Source of the DNA: Streptomyces spiramenti
Lineage (GTDB): Bacteria > Actinomycetota > Actinomycetes > Streptomycetales > Streptomycetaceae
Reading direction: 5' to 3'
Assembly (NCBI RefSeq): GCF_012034385.1
Contig: NZ_JAAVJB010000015.1
Location: 1 to 46,592, forward strand
DNA length: 46,592 nt
Part shown: positions 16,331 to 26,750 of the stretch, one piece after another
Layout of the letters: each line of letters opens with the position of its first letter
How positions within the stretch are numbered: position 1 is the stretch's first letter
The notes under the pieces: generated by a model
What the model saw: only the letters and a program-made list of their open reading frames with translations
Databases searched by the model: none
What the model was told of the DNA's origin: nothing
Translations under genes and position numbers: made by a program

Positions 16331-17542
16331 GTGACCCCGACACGAATCAAGCTCGACCGCGGCCGTGGCGCCCTCGGCCCCGCCCTGGAACTGGTCCACA
16401 CCGGGCGGGCGCCCACCCGTGCCGTCCTCACCACCGAGCTCGGCGTCACCCGCGCCACCGCCGGTGCCGTCGCCACCGAGCTCCAGGCCCTCGGCCTCAT
16501 CACGGTCGACCCCCGGCCCCACGCCGCCTCCGGCGCCCAGGGGCGCCCCTCGCACCGGCTCGACATCGCCGCCGACGGCCCCGTCGTGCTCGCCGTCCAG
16601 GTCCACGCCGACGGCTACCGGGTCGCGCTCGTGGGTCTCGGAGGCCGCATCGTCGCCACCGCACCGGCCTGCATGACCGTGGACGCCGACCCTGCGCGCA
16701 TCATCGGCGACGCCGTCGCAGCCGGCGCGGAACTGCTCGCCGCGACCGGGCGCCGCTGCCTGGGCGCCGGACTCGCGGTCCCCTCAGCCGTCGCCGAACC
16801 CGAGGGCACCGCCCTCAACCCGCTGCACGTGGCCTGGCCCGCGGGCGCCCGCGTCCACGACATCTTCCGGGACTGCCTCGCGGCGGCGGGGATCGGCGTC
16901 CCCGGCCGCTGCGGGAACGACGTCAACCTCGCCGCGCTCGCCGAGCACCGCCACGGCGCCGGGCAGGGCTCCCAGCACCTGCTCTGCGTGGCCACCGGCC
17001 ACCGCGGCGTCGGCGGCGCACTCGTCCTGGACGGCCGGCTCCACACCGGCAGCGCCGGCCTCGCGCTGGAGGTCGGGCACCTGATCGTCGACCCCGCCGG
17101 CCGGGCCTGCCACTGCGGCGCCCGCGGCTGCCTGGACGTCGAGACCGACCCCCTCGCCCTGCTGGAGACCGCGGGCGTCACCCCCGACCCGGCGCTCTCG
17201 CCGCTCGACCAGGCGCGCGCCCTGCTCGGCGAGGGCCACCCCGCCGAACCCGGGACCCGGCAGGCCGTGGAACAGCTGGTGGACCGGCTGGGGCAGGGAC
17301 TCGCGACCATGGTCAACGTCCTCAACCCCGACCGCATCATCCTCGGCGGACTCCACCAGAGCCTGCTCGCCGCCGCCCCCGAGCGGCTTCGCTCGGTCGT
17401 CGCCGACCGCAGCCTGTGGGGACGCAGCGGCAGCGTCCCCATCCTGCCGTGCTCGCTCGGCCACAACAGCCTGGTCGGTGCCGCCGAACTCGCCTGGCAG
17501 CCCGTCCTCGACGACCCCGCCACCGCACTCGCCGTGCGCTGA
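16331..17542 (+). CDS. ROK family transcriptional regulator
   Basis: A 403-residue repressor-type ROK protein. The N-terminal 75 residues form a winged helix (VLTTELGVTRATAGAVATEL and the wing ending GRPSHRL). The rest is the sugar-kinase-like fold: LAVQVHADGYRVALV, GLAVPSAV, GNDVNLAALAEHRHG, GGALVLDGRLHTG, EVGHLIVD, and the zinc motif CHCGARGCLD. GTG 16331 directly follows GGAGGG with almost no spacing, which is unusual; a very short leader is possible. It is divergent from the MFS transporter and next to the furan genes, so it is the likely local repressor responding to a sugar phosphate or the product. Confidence 0.88.
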   Translation: MTPTRIKLDRGRGALGPALELVHTGRAPTRAVLTTELGVTRATAGAVATELQALGLITVDPRPHAASGAQGRPSHRLDIAADGPVVLAVQVHADGYRVALVGLGGRIVATAPACMTVDADPARIIGDAVAAGAELLAATGRRCLGAGLAVPSAVAEPEGTALNPLHVAWPAGARVHDIFRDCLAAAGIGVPGRCGNDVNLAALAEHRHGAGQGSQHLLCVATGHRGVGGALVLDGRLHTGSAGLALEVGHLIVDPAGRACHCGARGCLDVETDPLALLETAGVTPDPALSPLDQARALLGEGHPAEPGTRQAVEQLVDRLGQGLATMVNVLNPDRIILGGLHQSLLAAAPERLRSVVADRSLWGRSGSVPILPCSLGHNSLVGAAELAWQPVLDDPATALAVR

Positions 17543-17824
17543 GCACGGGCGTCACTGCTCCGCTCGCCCGGGGCCGGGCCGCGCGCCCCGTCGGTCCCGG
17601 TGCCGCCGCGCGTGCGCCCCTCCGGCAGGGCGGGCCCGGCGACCACCGTCGACCACCGGCGGGCAGAACGAAGGCCCACGACGGCGCGCGGCCGGAGCAG
17701 GGACCGCCCCGACCGGGGCCACGCCCGAAAGGGCAGGCACCGAGGCGCCGCGGTTCCGGGCCGCCGCCGCACGCCCGGACGTCGTGTTCCGGTCGCCGGG
17801 GCCACGCGGGGGGCCGGTGATCCG

Positions 17825-17851
17825 CCGGCGGGAACCCGGGAGGTTCGCCGG
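17825..17851. terminator. Terminator in the ROK/response-regulator convergent gap
   Basis: CCGGCG (17825-17830) plus AACC (17833-17836) pairs with GGTT (17842-17845) plus CGCCGG (17846-17851): a 10-bp stem with a 2-nt bulge and a CGGGA loop. It lies between the convergent ROK gene and the response-regulator gene. Nothing else is supported in 17543-17904. Confidence 0.55.
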
Positions 17852-17904
17852 CCGGGCGGCACGGCGAGGGCTCGTCACCCCGGGGGCGTCTCACGTGTCG
17901 ACGG

Positions 17905-18558
17905 TCAGCCGAGAACGCCCCGCCGGTAGGCCACCGCCACCGCGGCGGCCCGGTCCCTCACGTCCAGCTTGCCGTAGATGTGTGTCAGATGGGTCTTGAC
18001 GGTCGCCTCGCTGATGAACAGCCCACGAGCGATCTCCCGGTTCGACGCACCGCGCGCCACCTCCTCCAGCACCTGCACCTCCCGCGCGGAGAGCGTCTCC
18101 TCGACAGTCCGAGCAGTGGGGCGGCGCACCGCCGTGACCAGGCGTGAGGCGACCGCCGGAGACAACACGGTACGGCCCTCCGCCGCCGCTCGGATGGCAT
18201 CGAACAGCTCGTCGCGCAGCGCGTCCTTCAGCAGGTACCCCGTGGCGCCGGCCTCGATCGCAGGCAAGGTGTCGGAGTCGGTGTCGAAGGTGGTGAGCAC
18301 CAGCACGCGTGCCCGTGCGCCGCGTCGGGTCAGCTCGGCGATGGCATCCACGCCGCTCCCGGCCGGCATGCGCAGGTCCATGAGGACGACGTCCGGGTCC
18401 ACGCGCAGCGTCATCTCCACCGCTTCCGTGCCGCCGGACGCCTCCCCGAGCACCGTGAAGCCGTCCGCGGGGTCCAGGATGCCGCGCAGGCCGTCCCGCA
18501 CCACCGGGTGGTCGTCGACGATCAGCAGGGTGATCGTCCCCGTGTTCTCAGCGTTCAT
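17905..18558 (-). CDS. NarL/FixJ-family response regulator
   Basis: A 217-residue two-component response regulator. The receiver domain (residues 8-125) has the acidic pair VDDH, the phospho-acceptor Asp61 in VLMDLRMP, the conserved threonine in VLVLTTFD and the lysine in YLLKDA. The LuxR-type DNA-binding domain lies at about 150-210 (LSAREVQVLEEVARGASNRE, then SEATVKTHLTHIYGKL). It is the last gene of an ABC-exporter operon and overlaps the kinase gene by 11 bp, so it is surely the kinase's partner. It probably controls this exporter operon. Confidence 0.95.
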   Translation of the reverse strand: MNAENTGTITLLIVDDHPVVRDGLRGILDPADGFTVLGEASGGTEAVEMTLRVDPDVVLMDLRMPAGSGVDAIAELTRRGARARVLVLTTFDTDSDTLPAIEAGATGYLLKDALRDELFDAIRAAAEGRTVLSPAVASRLVTAVRRPTARTVEETLSAREVQVLEEVARGASNREIARGLFISEATVKTHLTHIYGKLDVRDRAAAVAVAYRRGVLG

Positions 18559-19846
18559 AGGGCACCGACGGTACGCGTGCGGACACGGCGGTGCCCAGCC
18601 CCGGCTCCGACTCCACGGTCAGCTCGCCCGCCAGCCGCTCCGCGCGGGCGCGCATGCCCTCCAGGCCGAACCCGGACGCGGTGTCCCGCTCGGGCAGGGC
18701 GGACAGGTCGAACCCCCGGCCGTCGTCGCGCACGTCGAGCACGACCTGCTCACCGATGCACGAGAGGGTCACGCCGACCCGGCCGGCCGTCGCGTGGCGT
18801 GCCGTGTTGGACAGCGCCTCCGCCGCGATGCGCAGCAGCGTCGCCTCCACCTCCTCGTGCAGTGGTTCGTAGGAGCCCGTGAGGGTGAACTCGGCTTTCA
18901 CTCCGGAATGTTCGGACCAACGGACGACGGTCTTCTCCAGTGCCTCGGGCAGGTCGTCCTCGGCCAGCGCGACCGGCGCGAGGTTGGCGATCGCCCGGCG
19001 CGCCTCGCCGAGGCTGTGGCGGGCCAGGTGCAGGGCCCGTTCGACGTGCACGCGGGTCGCGCCCTGTTCCCGGGTGTCGGTGACGACCTGGAGCTGGGCG
19101 ATGACGCCGGTCAGGTCCTGGGCGACGGTGTCGTGGATCTCCGCCGCGAGCCTGCGGCGCTCGTCGGCGATCCCGGCCTCTCTCGCCTGGAGGAGAAGCT
19201 GGTCGTGCAGAGCCGCGTTCTCCACCAGGGCCCGTTCCAACGCGAGGTTGGCGTGCTCCAGCTCCCGGATGGCCGCCACACGCTTCCGGGAGCGGTCCTC
19301 CTCCTTCCCGGCGTCCCGCTGGACGGTCAGGAAGATGCCCATGTTGGCGGCGACCAGCATGCCGTAGAACACCCAGCTCGCCGTGTCCCCGGGCGGCAGT
19401 CCTCCGATCTGCGCGCCCGCGACCGTCGCGGCGGTCGCCAGCAGGCCGAGAGGGATCCAGCGGCGGGGCACCAGCTGCTCGATGTCGAAGCACCCGACCG
19501 CCGCGAAGAAGGCGCAGAACGGATTGAGCCAGGCCAGGCCGAACGCCAGGGCGGAGCGCAGCGCGTAGTAGGCGGCGCCGGCAGCACCGGGCCCGGGTCT
19601 GCCGCGTGCCACCCGGTCCCACCACAGCTGCAGGAAGAGCGCCGCGGCGGCGAGCGCCCCCGCGGCCACCCAGTCGGCGCCGTCCATCCCGACCAGGGAC
19701 GAGGTCGCCGCGGAGAGTACCAGGCTGAGGCCGAGAAGCGCCGGAGGGCTGAAGCGAAGGAACAGCCGCGGTCGCGCGTCGCGCGCGGTCTGCGGCTCGG
19801 GGACCGGGATGGACGCGTCGGATGCCACGTCCTCAGTGTCGGTCAT
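18548..19846 (-). CDS. Sensor histidine kinase, HisKA_3 type
   Basis: A 432-residue membrane kinase starting at ATG 19846; the open frame upstream only shadows the permease gene. Residues 30-175 hold about five hydrophobic segments. They are followed by a coiled-coil-like helix (190-225), then the dimerisation domain with the phospho-acceptor His238 in RRRLAAEIHDTVAQDLTGVI. The ATP-binding domain has LRIAAEALSNTARHA, DVRDDGRGFD and GFGLEGMRARAERLAG. This is the DesK/LiaS-like class, which often senses membrane stress or the cognate antibiotic. It starts 27 bp after the permease stop. Confidence 0.93.
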   Translation of the reverse strand: MTDTEDVASDASIPVPEPQTARDARPRLFLRFSPPALLGLSLVLSAATSSLVGMDGADWVAAGALAAAALFLQLWWDRVARGRPGPGAAGAAYYALRSALAFGLAWLNPFCAFFAAVGCFDIEQLVPRRWIPLGLLATAATVAGAQIGGLPPGDTASWVFYGMLVAANMGIFLTVQRDAGKEEDRSRKRVAAIRELEHANLALERALVENAALHDQLLLQAREAGIADERRRLAAEIHDTVAQDLTGVIAQLQVVTDTREQGATRVHVERALHLARHSLGEARRAIANLAPVALAEDDLPEALEKTVVRWSEHSGVKAEFTLTGSYEPLHEEVEATLLRIAAEALSNTARHATAGRVGVTLSCIGEQVVLDVRDDGRGFDLSALPERDTASGFGLEGMRARAERLAGELTVESEPGLGTAVSARVPSVPYER

Positions 19847-19872
19847 GGCATCCGCCGCGCGTCTCACGTCCC

Positions 19873-20654
19873 TCACTCCCAGCGGAACCAGCGTGCTGCG
19901 GTGGCGGACAGCAGCAGCGTCCACAGGGCCAGTACGGCGAGGTGGGCCCAGTCCGGCCAGTCGCCGGCGGTGGCCTGGTTCAGGGCCTGGGCGGCGGCGC
20001 CGAAGGGCAGCGCCTCCATGATGCCGGCCATCAGGTCGGGCATCTGCTGGATGGGCATGTAGACGCCGGCCGCGAGCATCGCGGGGAAGAACACCGAGAT
20101 GCTGACCGCCTGGGCGATCTTCGTGGTGGGGGACAGCGCGGAGATCAGCGCGCCGAGCGCCAGCACGCACACCACCGCAAGCAGCAGGGTCAACAGGTAG
20201 CCCACGACCTGGCGGGGCAGGGCGACGTCGGAGAAGACGCGCCCCACCGCGAGGGTGAGCCCGGCGGAGATCAGCGAGGCGACGGCGTGCAGTCCCACCT
20301 GGGCACCGAGGACGGCGGCGGGGCGTACGGGGGTAGTCGACATCCGGCGCAGGACGCCGCGCTCGCGGTAGCCCGTGATCACCGGCGGCATCGCCATCAG
20401 GCCAGCCATGATCATCGAAAGGAGCACGGCGACGGGCACGTATGCCTCGACGGTGGACAGGCCGCCGAGCTCCTCGTTGGCCTCCGTCATGGACGGGATG
20501 AAACCGAGGACCAGCAGCAGCAGCGTGGGGAAGGCCATCACCCAGAACACCGAGCCGGGCTCACGGAAGAACAGGAGCAGCTCCGCGCGCATCACGGCCC
20601 GCCCGGGACGGGGGGTGGTGGTGGCGGAAGGTTTCGGGGGTGCGGTGGCGGCGC

Positions 20655-20658
<4 letters not shown>
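19873..20658 (-). CDS. ABC-2 type transporter permease
   Basis: A 261-residue permease from GTG 20658, whose start overlaps the ATPase stop (GTGA). Six hydrophobic segments are visible, beginning with VFWVMAFPTLLLLVLGFIPS. The motif ITGYRERGVLRRMSTTPVRP before helix 3 is typical of DrrB/NodJ-like ABC-2 exporters. With the preceding ATPase it forms a complete half-size exporter pair, probably for an antibiotic, lipid or peptide. Confidence 0.93.
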
Positions 20659-21557
<899 letters not shown>

Positions 21558-21615
21558 GCCCGCACACTCCCAGGCGTGGCCGGGGCGGCACATCGCCCAT
21601 CACGCTCGCAGGGGA

Positions 21616-21631
21616 TCAACCGATCGGTTGA
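21616..21631. promoter_or_regulatory. 16-bp perfect palindrome upstream of exporter operon
   Basis: TCAACCGATCGGTTGA is a perfect palindrome, flanked by GGGGA on the left and CCCC on the right, 59 bp upstream of the ATPase start. Length and position fit an operator for the operon's own response regulator or for a TetR-type repressor encoded elsewhere. Confidence 0.6.
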
Positions 21632-21789
21632 CCCCGCGGCGACCCATCGGAGGACCCTGGCGGTGCCCCGGCGTCTCGGTGCCGGCTCGCGGGCCCGTCG
21701 TCGACGCCACCGGCCGCCGAGCCCTCACCTTCCTCCGGACCCCTCCGACCGGGTGGCCGGGCAGGCGACGTGGGCGAGGGGAGGCCGCC

Positions 21790-21950
21790 CACCTGTCTGG
21801 TGAATGGCGCCGGCAAGGCCTGCGGTGTCCGGTGCGGTGGATCGCACGGCGGGGCGTCGCAGCTCGTACCCGTCGTACTCGCGCAAGGCTCCAACGCGGC
21901 GGGATGCCGTGCCGGGCGCCGCGGGCCGGGCGGGATCTATCAGACAGGGC
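21790..21950 (-). mobile_element. MITE-like element, copy A
   Basis: An approximately 161-bp element in inverted orientation relative to copies B and C, to which its reverse complement is closely similar along its whole length. The ends are imperfect inverted repeats (CCTGTCTGGTGAAT on the left; the complement of CCTGTCTGATAGAT on the right). The right end is bordered by CTAG at 21951-21954, which supplies the TAG stop of the DNA polymerase gene. It has no coding capacity for a transposase. The left boundary is uncertain by a few bases. Confidence 0.8.
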
Positions 21951-23627
21951 CTAGGCCTTGGCGTCCGCGTAGCACTCCACCACCGCCACGGTGAACGGGA
22001 ACCGCACCGGCGACGCCCCGAACGCCAGCCTCCCGGCCGCCTCCCCGGCGGCGCGCACCGCGGCGGCCACCTGGGCCGCCTGCTCGGCCGGGCAGTGAAC
22101 GATGACCTCGTCGTGCTGGAAGAAGACCAGCTCCGCCGGTGTGCCCGCCAGCGAGCGCCGCAACGCCGCCAGCATCAGCAGCGCCCACTCCGCCGCGCTG
22201 CCCTGGACCACGAAGTTGCGGGTGAACCGGCCCCGCGCCCGCGCGGCGGCGCCCCTCCTCGACGGCGGCTCCCCGCCCTCCGGCACCTCGCCGCCGAGGC
22301 CGTCGTCCCCCGCCTCCGCCGGCGGGCAGGTCCGCCCCAGATGGGTGCGGACCAGCCGCCCCCGCTCCCCGGCCTCCGCCGCCTCGTCCACGTACCGCAC
22401 CGCCACCGGATACCGGCCGCGCAACCCGGCGAGATGCCGCAACCCCTCCCCGGAGGTCTGCCCGTACACCGCGCCGAGCACCGCGAGCTTGGCCCGCTCG
22501 CGGTCCCCGGAGAACAGCCGCAGCGACAGCGCGGCGTAGAGGTCGCCCTCCTGAGCGGCGACCTCCGCCAGCGCCGGATCGCCCGACACGGCGGCCAGCA
22601 CCCGCGGTTCCAACTGGGCGGCGTCCGCCACCACCAGCCGCCACCCCGGGTCCGCCCGCACCGCCCGGCGCACCACCCGCGGGATCTGCAACGCGCCGCC
22701 GCCGTTGGTCGTCCACCGGCCCGACGCCGCGCCCCCCGGCACGTACCGCGCGCGGAACCGGCCCTCGTGCACCCAACTCCGCAGCCAGTTGCGGCCGTGC
22801 GCGGTGTGCACCCGGTACAGCCGCTTGTACTCCAGCAGCGGCGCCACCGCCGGGTGGTCGACCTGCCGCAGCTCCCAGGAACGCGTCGAACGCACCGGGA
22901 ACCCCGCTCCCCGGAACGCCGCCAGCACCTGCGCCGGCAGGTCCGGCCGCACCCGGAACCCGAACGCCGCCGACACCTCGCCCGCCAGTTCCGTCAGCCG
23001 CCGCGGCTCCAGGCCGCCCGGCGGAGCGGGACCGAGCAACTCGTCCAGCAGCGCCAGGTGCACATCGGCACGCCACGGCAGTCCCGCCGCGTCCATCTCC
23101 GCGGCGACCAGGGCCCCCGCCGACTCCGCCGCGAGCAGCAACGTCAACCGGCCCGGGTGCTCGGTGGCGGCGGTGCGCCGCAGCTGGGCGCCGTAGACCT
23201 CCAGCAGCGCGGTCAGCGGGTCGGTACCTCCGGGCAGCACCGGTCGCGCCGAGTCCTCGAAGAGCGACGGCTGCGCGTCACCGGCGGCCGGCGCGGGCGG
23301 ATCCGGCGGCACCGGCAGCCCGCGCAGCCGCGCCAACGCGGCGGGCAGCCCCCGCGGCTCCCCGAAGGCGCCCTCGTGCCCGAGCAGCACCGCCTCCGCC
23401 GCCTCCACGTCGTAGCACCGCGCCACGTCCACGCCGGCCGCCAGCGCTCCCGCGACCTCCGCCGTGGAACGCCACACCCACCGCGTCCCGGGCGGCGCCG
23501 CCCGCAACGCGGCGGCCGGATCGGCGGCCGAGCGCGGGGCCTCCGCAGCCGTCCCCTCCCGCGTCAGCGGGCAGTACCGTGCCGACCCGTCGGCCGCCAC
23601 CGCCACCGCCCACCTCGCCGCTTCCAT
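21951..23627 (-). CDS. DNA polymerase I-like bifunctional 3'-5' exonuclease/polymerase
   Basis: A 558-residue actinobacterial family-A-type polymerase, shorter than PolA and without a 5' nuclease domain. ATG 23627 (MEAARWAVAV) is chosen; sequence before it is not conserved-looking. Residues 1-190 form a degenerate exonuclease-like domain. The polymerase part shows the thumb, then the palm motif A (LVVADAAQLEPRVLA), motif B (REAKLAVLGAVYGQ-like; here RERAKLAVLGAVYGQTS) and motif C (VFFQHDEVIVH). Motif A reads DAAQLEPR where PolA has DYSQIELR, and motif C keeps HDE. It may act in repair synthesis. Its TAG stop lies in the CTAG bordering MITE copy A. Confidence 0.88.
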   Translation of the reverse strand: MEAARWAVAVAADGSARYCPLTREGTAAEAPRSAADPAAALRAAPPGTRWVWRSTAEVAGALAAGVDVARCYDVEAAEAVLLGHEGAFGEPRGLPAALARLRGLPVPPDPPAPAAGDAQPSLFEDSARPVLPGGTDPLTALLEVYGAQLRRTAATEHPGRLTLLLAAESAGALVAAEMDAAGLPWRADVHLALLDELLGPAPPGGLEPRRLTELAGEVSAAFGFRVRPDLPAQVLAAFRGAGFPVRSTRSWELRQVDHPAVAPLLEYKRLYRVHTAHGRNWLRSWVHEGRFRARYVPGGAASGRWTTNGGGALQIPRVVRRAVRADPGWRLVVADAAQLEPRVLAAVSGDPALAEVAAQEGDLYAALSLRLFSGDRERAKLAVLGAVYGQTSGEGLRHLAGLRGRYPVAVRYVDEAAEAGERGRLVRTHLGRTCPPAEAGDDGLGGEVPEGGEPPSRRGAAARARGRFTRNFVVQGSAAEWALLMLAALRRSLAGTPAELVFFQHDEVIVHCPAEQAAQVAAAVRAAGEAAGRLAFGASPVRFPFTVAVVECYADAKA

Positions 23628-23758
23628 GAGGCGAGTCTGCCTCCCCCCACCGACAACCCTCCCTCGGCGACCCGCCGCCTGCCGGCCCCGGCCGCCGGCT
23701 GCCGGTCCACGGCACCGCCGGTCGCCGCCCCCGGCCGCGCTCCGCATACGATCGTGCC

Positions 23759-24886
23759 GTGACCACCGAGCCCCCGCAGCCGACGGCACCGCGCACCCTC
23801 GACCTGGACCGCAGCGACCCCGCTTACCGGTCCTGGCTGAAGGACGCCGTGCGCAAGGTCCAGGCGGACGCCAACCGCAGCGCCGACACCCACCTGCTGC
23901 GTTTCCCGCTGCCCGAGCGGTGGGGCATCGACCTGTACCTCAAGGACGAGTCGACGCACCCCACCGGCAGCCTCAAGCACCGGCTGGCGCGCTCCCTCTT
24001 CCTCTACGCCCTCTGCAACGGCTGGGTCCGGCCCGGACGCCCGGTCATCGAGGCGTCGTCCGGCTCCACCGCGGTCTCGGAGGCCTACTTCGCCCGGTTG
24101 ATCGGCGTGCCGTTCATCGCCGTCATGCCCGCCGGGACCAGCGCCGAGAAAACCCGGCTGATCGAGCTCCACGGCGGCACCTGCCACCTGGTGGACGACC
24201 CGCGCACGGTCTACGACGTCTCCGCCCGGCTCGCCGCCGAGACCGGCGGGCACTACATGGACCAGTTCACCTACGCGGAGCGCGCCACCGACTGGCGGGG
24301 CAACAACAACATCGCCGAGTCGATCTACCAGCAGATGCGGCTGGAGCGGTACCCGGAGCCGACGTGGATCGTCGCCACCGCCGGTACCGGCGGCACCTCC
24401 GCCACCATCGCCCGCTACGTCCGGTACATGCAGTACGACACCCGGGTCTGCGTCCCGGACCCCGAGAACTCCTGCTTCTTCGACGGCTGGGCCGACGAGG
24501 ACCCCGCCGCCACCAGCGACCGCGGCTCCCGCATCGAGGGCATCGGCCGCCCCCGCATGGAGCCCAGCTTCCTGCCGCACGCCATCGACCGGATGATGCG
24601 TGTCCCCGACGCCGCCAGCGTCGCCGCGGTACGGACCCTGGAGGACCGCTGCGGCAACCGTGCCGGCGGCTCCACCGGTACCGGCCTGTGGGCGGCCTGG
24701 AAGATCGTCGCCGAGATGCTCGCCGCCGGCGAGCGCGGGTCCGTCGTCTCGCTGCTGTGCGACCCGGGCGACCGCTACCTGGAGAAGTACTACTCGGACA
24801 GCTGGCTCGCCGAACAGGGGCTGGACATCACGCCGCACCGCCGCGCCATCGACGCCTTCCTCGCGACCGGGAGTTGGCAGGGCTGA
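23759..24886 (+). CDS. cds1: PLP-dependent L-cysteine desulfhydrase, Cds1-like
   Basis: A 375-residue fold-type II PLP enzyme. GTG 23759 is followed by the conserved N-terminus. The PLP lysine lies in [27 protein letters not shown] binds the cofactor or substrate, and [14 protein letters not shown] is the phosphate loop. The protein matches the actinobacterial Cds1 group (Rv3684 type), which degrades cysteine to pyruvate, ammonia and sulfide, rather than classical CysK/CysM. It is divergent from the polymerase gene across a 131-bp spacer and appears to stand alone. Confidence 0.88.
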   Translation: MTTEPPQPTAPRTLDLDRSDPAYRSWLKDAVRKVQADANRSADTHLLRFPLPERWGIDLYLKDESTHPTGSLKHRLARSLFLYALCNGWVRPGRPVIEASSGSTAVSEAYFARLIGVPFIAVMPAGTSAEKTRLIELHGGTCHLVDDPRTVYDVSARLAAETGGHYMDQFTYAERATDWRGNNNIAESIYQQMRLERYPEPTWIVATAGTGGTSATIARYVRYMQYDTRVCVPDPENSCFFDGWADEDPAATSDRGSRIEGIGRPRMEPSFLPHAIDRMMRVPDAASVAAVRTLEDRCGNRAGGSTGTGLWAAWKIVAEMLAAGERGSVVSLLCDPGDRYLEKYYSDSWLAEQGLDITPHRRAIDAFLATGSWQG

Positions 24887-25045
24887 CCCCGCGGGAGTGG
24901 CACCGCACCGCACCGCCGGTGGCGGCGTGCCGGGCACGCCGGAGACCGCCGTGGTCTGCCAGAATCCCCTGATGCACTCCGCCCCCGGGCATCCGCGGCG
25001 CACGGCCGGACCGCGAGCTGTCGGCCCGGACGACGCGTCGCGCCG

Positions 25046-25723
25046 ATGAACCCGCGTGGCGCGGCGGTGCCTTCCTCGGTACCCGCACTGACGGCCGTCG
25101 TCGCGGCGCTGGCCCTGGCGGCCCTCACCGTCCTCGTGCTCCGCGCGGGGGAGCCGTTCGCGCCCGACCGTGCCGCTCTCGCGTGGTCGGTGGACCACCG
25201 GCCCGACACCGCACGGCAACTCGTCACCGCACTCACCCACACCGGCAGCGGGCCCCTGCCCTACGCCATGGTCGTCGCGGCCGGTTACCGGGCCGGCCGC
25301 GCCACGTCCCGGCCGGTCGTCTGGGCCGCCGGTTTCCTCGCCGCACTGCTCGGCGGCCAGCTGCTGCGATTCCTGCTGATGACCGCCGTGGCGCGGACCC
25401 GGCCCCCGGAGGCCGACTGGGCGCTGCACGTCTCCCGTCACGCCTTCCCCTCCGGTCACACCGCGACCGCGGCGATGGCTGCGGCGCTCGTCGTCGCCGC
25501 GCTCCTGATCCACGCGGACGGGCGCACCGGGGCCGTGGACCGCGCGGCGGGCTTCCTCGCGCTGTGGACCGTCGCCGTCGGCGCCAGCCGGGTGTACCTC
25601 GGTGTGCACTGGTTCACCGACGTCGTGGGCGGCTGGCTCTTCGCCACCGCCTGGATCGGGGCGCTGGCCCTGCTGTGGCAGCGCCGCCACCCCGGCGGCC
25701 CGCTCGACCCCGCCCCCCGCTGA
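25046..25723 (+). CDS. PAP2-family membrane phosphatase
   Basis: A 225-residue integral membrane protein with about six hydrophobic segments. The three phosphatase motifs are visible: a short motif 1 around AVARTRPPEAD, motif 2 PSGHT (with the acid/base histidine) and motif 3 SRVYLGVHWFTDVVGG (nucleophile histidine). Family members hydrolyse lipid phosphates such as undecaprenyl or phosphatidate phosphates. ATG 25046 is used. Confidence 0.92.
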   Translation: MNPRGAAVPSSVPALTAVVAALALAALTVLVLRAGEPFAPDRAALAWSVDHRPDTARQLVTALTHTGSGPLPYAMVVAAGYRAGRATSRPVVWAAGFLAALLGGQLLRFLLMTAVARTRPPEADWALHVSRHAFPSGHTATAAMAAALVVAALLIHADGRTGAVDRAAGFLALWTVAVGASRVYLGVHWFTDVVGGWLFATAWIGALALLWQRRHPGGPLDPAPR

Positions 25724-25777
25724 GCCGACCCGTCGCCCGGGAGCGGCGCGGTCCGTGTCGGACGGCTCCCGGGGCGG

Positions 25778-26550
25778 TCACCCCGCCGGGGCCACCCGCA
25801 CCTCCACCTCCGCCCGCCGCAGCGCCTGGCGGGCGTCCCGCGGCGGTGGGGCGTCCGTGACCAGGACGTCCACCGCCTCCAGCCGGGCGAAGGTCCGCAA
25901 CTCCGCCGTCCGCCACTTCGCCGCGTCCGCCACCAGCACCACCCGCCCCGCCGCCGCCAGCAGACGGCCGTTGGTCGCCGCCTCCGCCAGGTTGGGCGCG
26001 GTGAGCCCCGACGCGACCCCCAGGCCGTGAGCCCCCAGCACCAGCACGTCCACGTGGAACGAGGCCAGCACGGCGTCGGCGACCGGGCCGACCAACGCGT
26101 CCGACGGCGTGCGCACGCCACCGGTCAGCACCACCTCCGCGGGAGAGACACCCGCGTCGAGACCGTGCAGCAGCTCCGCCACGGGAAGCGAGTTCGTCAC
26201 CACCGTCAGCCCCGCCGTCGGGGCCAGTTCGCGGGCCACCGCACACACCGTCGTCCCGCCGCCGAACGCCACCGAGCCCGACCGCGGCAGCAGCGCCGCC
26301 GCGACCCGGCCGATGCGCCGCTTCTCCGCGGCACCCAGTGCGCCTTCTCCCGGAAGCCGGGCTCGGCGTACAGCCCGGTGGGCCCCGCCCCGCCGTGCAC
26401 CTTCCGCAAGGCGCCCCGACGCTCCAACGTGTCCAGGTCGCGTCGCACCGTCATCTCCGAGACGCCCAGCTCGGCAGTGAGCTCGCTGACCCGCACCCCG
26501 CCCCTGCGCCGCAACGCGGCGACGATCAACGCCCTGCGCTGCCCCGCCAA
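25778..26550 (-). pseudogene. DeoR-family regulator interrupted by a -1 frameshift
   Basis: Two overlapping reverse frames form one DeoR/GlpR-type regulator. The first (TTG 26550) holds the DNA-binding domain QRRALIVAALRRRGGVRVSE and SEMTVRRDLDTLERRGALRKVHGG. The second (to 25778) holds the sugar-phosphate sensor domain: GGGTTVCAVAREL, VVTNSLPVA and VVLTGGV. The switch falls near 26332-26340, where one added base in CACTGGGTGCC would restore a 257-residue protein of normal length. It may be a true frameshift mutation, a sequencing error in the GGG run, or, less likely, programmed slippage. DeoR regulators normally repress neighbouring sugar genes, but none lies beside it here. Confidence 0.8.
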
Positions 26551-26750
26551 CAGCGTGCCCTCACCCCCCCACCGCCGACCTCCGCTCCGCGTGTGCCGGC
26601 CGGCGCGGCCGGTCCGCCCGTCATCCTCGCACGGCCCGAAACGTCCGAAGGTGGGGATTGAGGCCGCCGCCCACCGGACAGAGGAAGGGGAAGTGACGGG
26701 CGGTCAGCACCGGCCGCCGCGTCGGCCGGCACCACGAGGGGGCGGGGACG

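Noticed and set aside
18548..20170. Longer 540-residue version of the histidine kinase
   Set aside because: The extra N-terminus overlaps the permease gene in another frame and has no hydrophobic or conserved character.
25778..26550. Programmed frameshifting in the DeoR gene
   Set aside because: No slippery heptamer or downstream stimulator is seen and DeoR genes are not known to use it; mutation or sequencing error is simpler.
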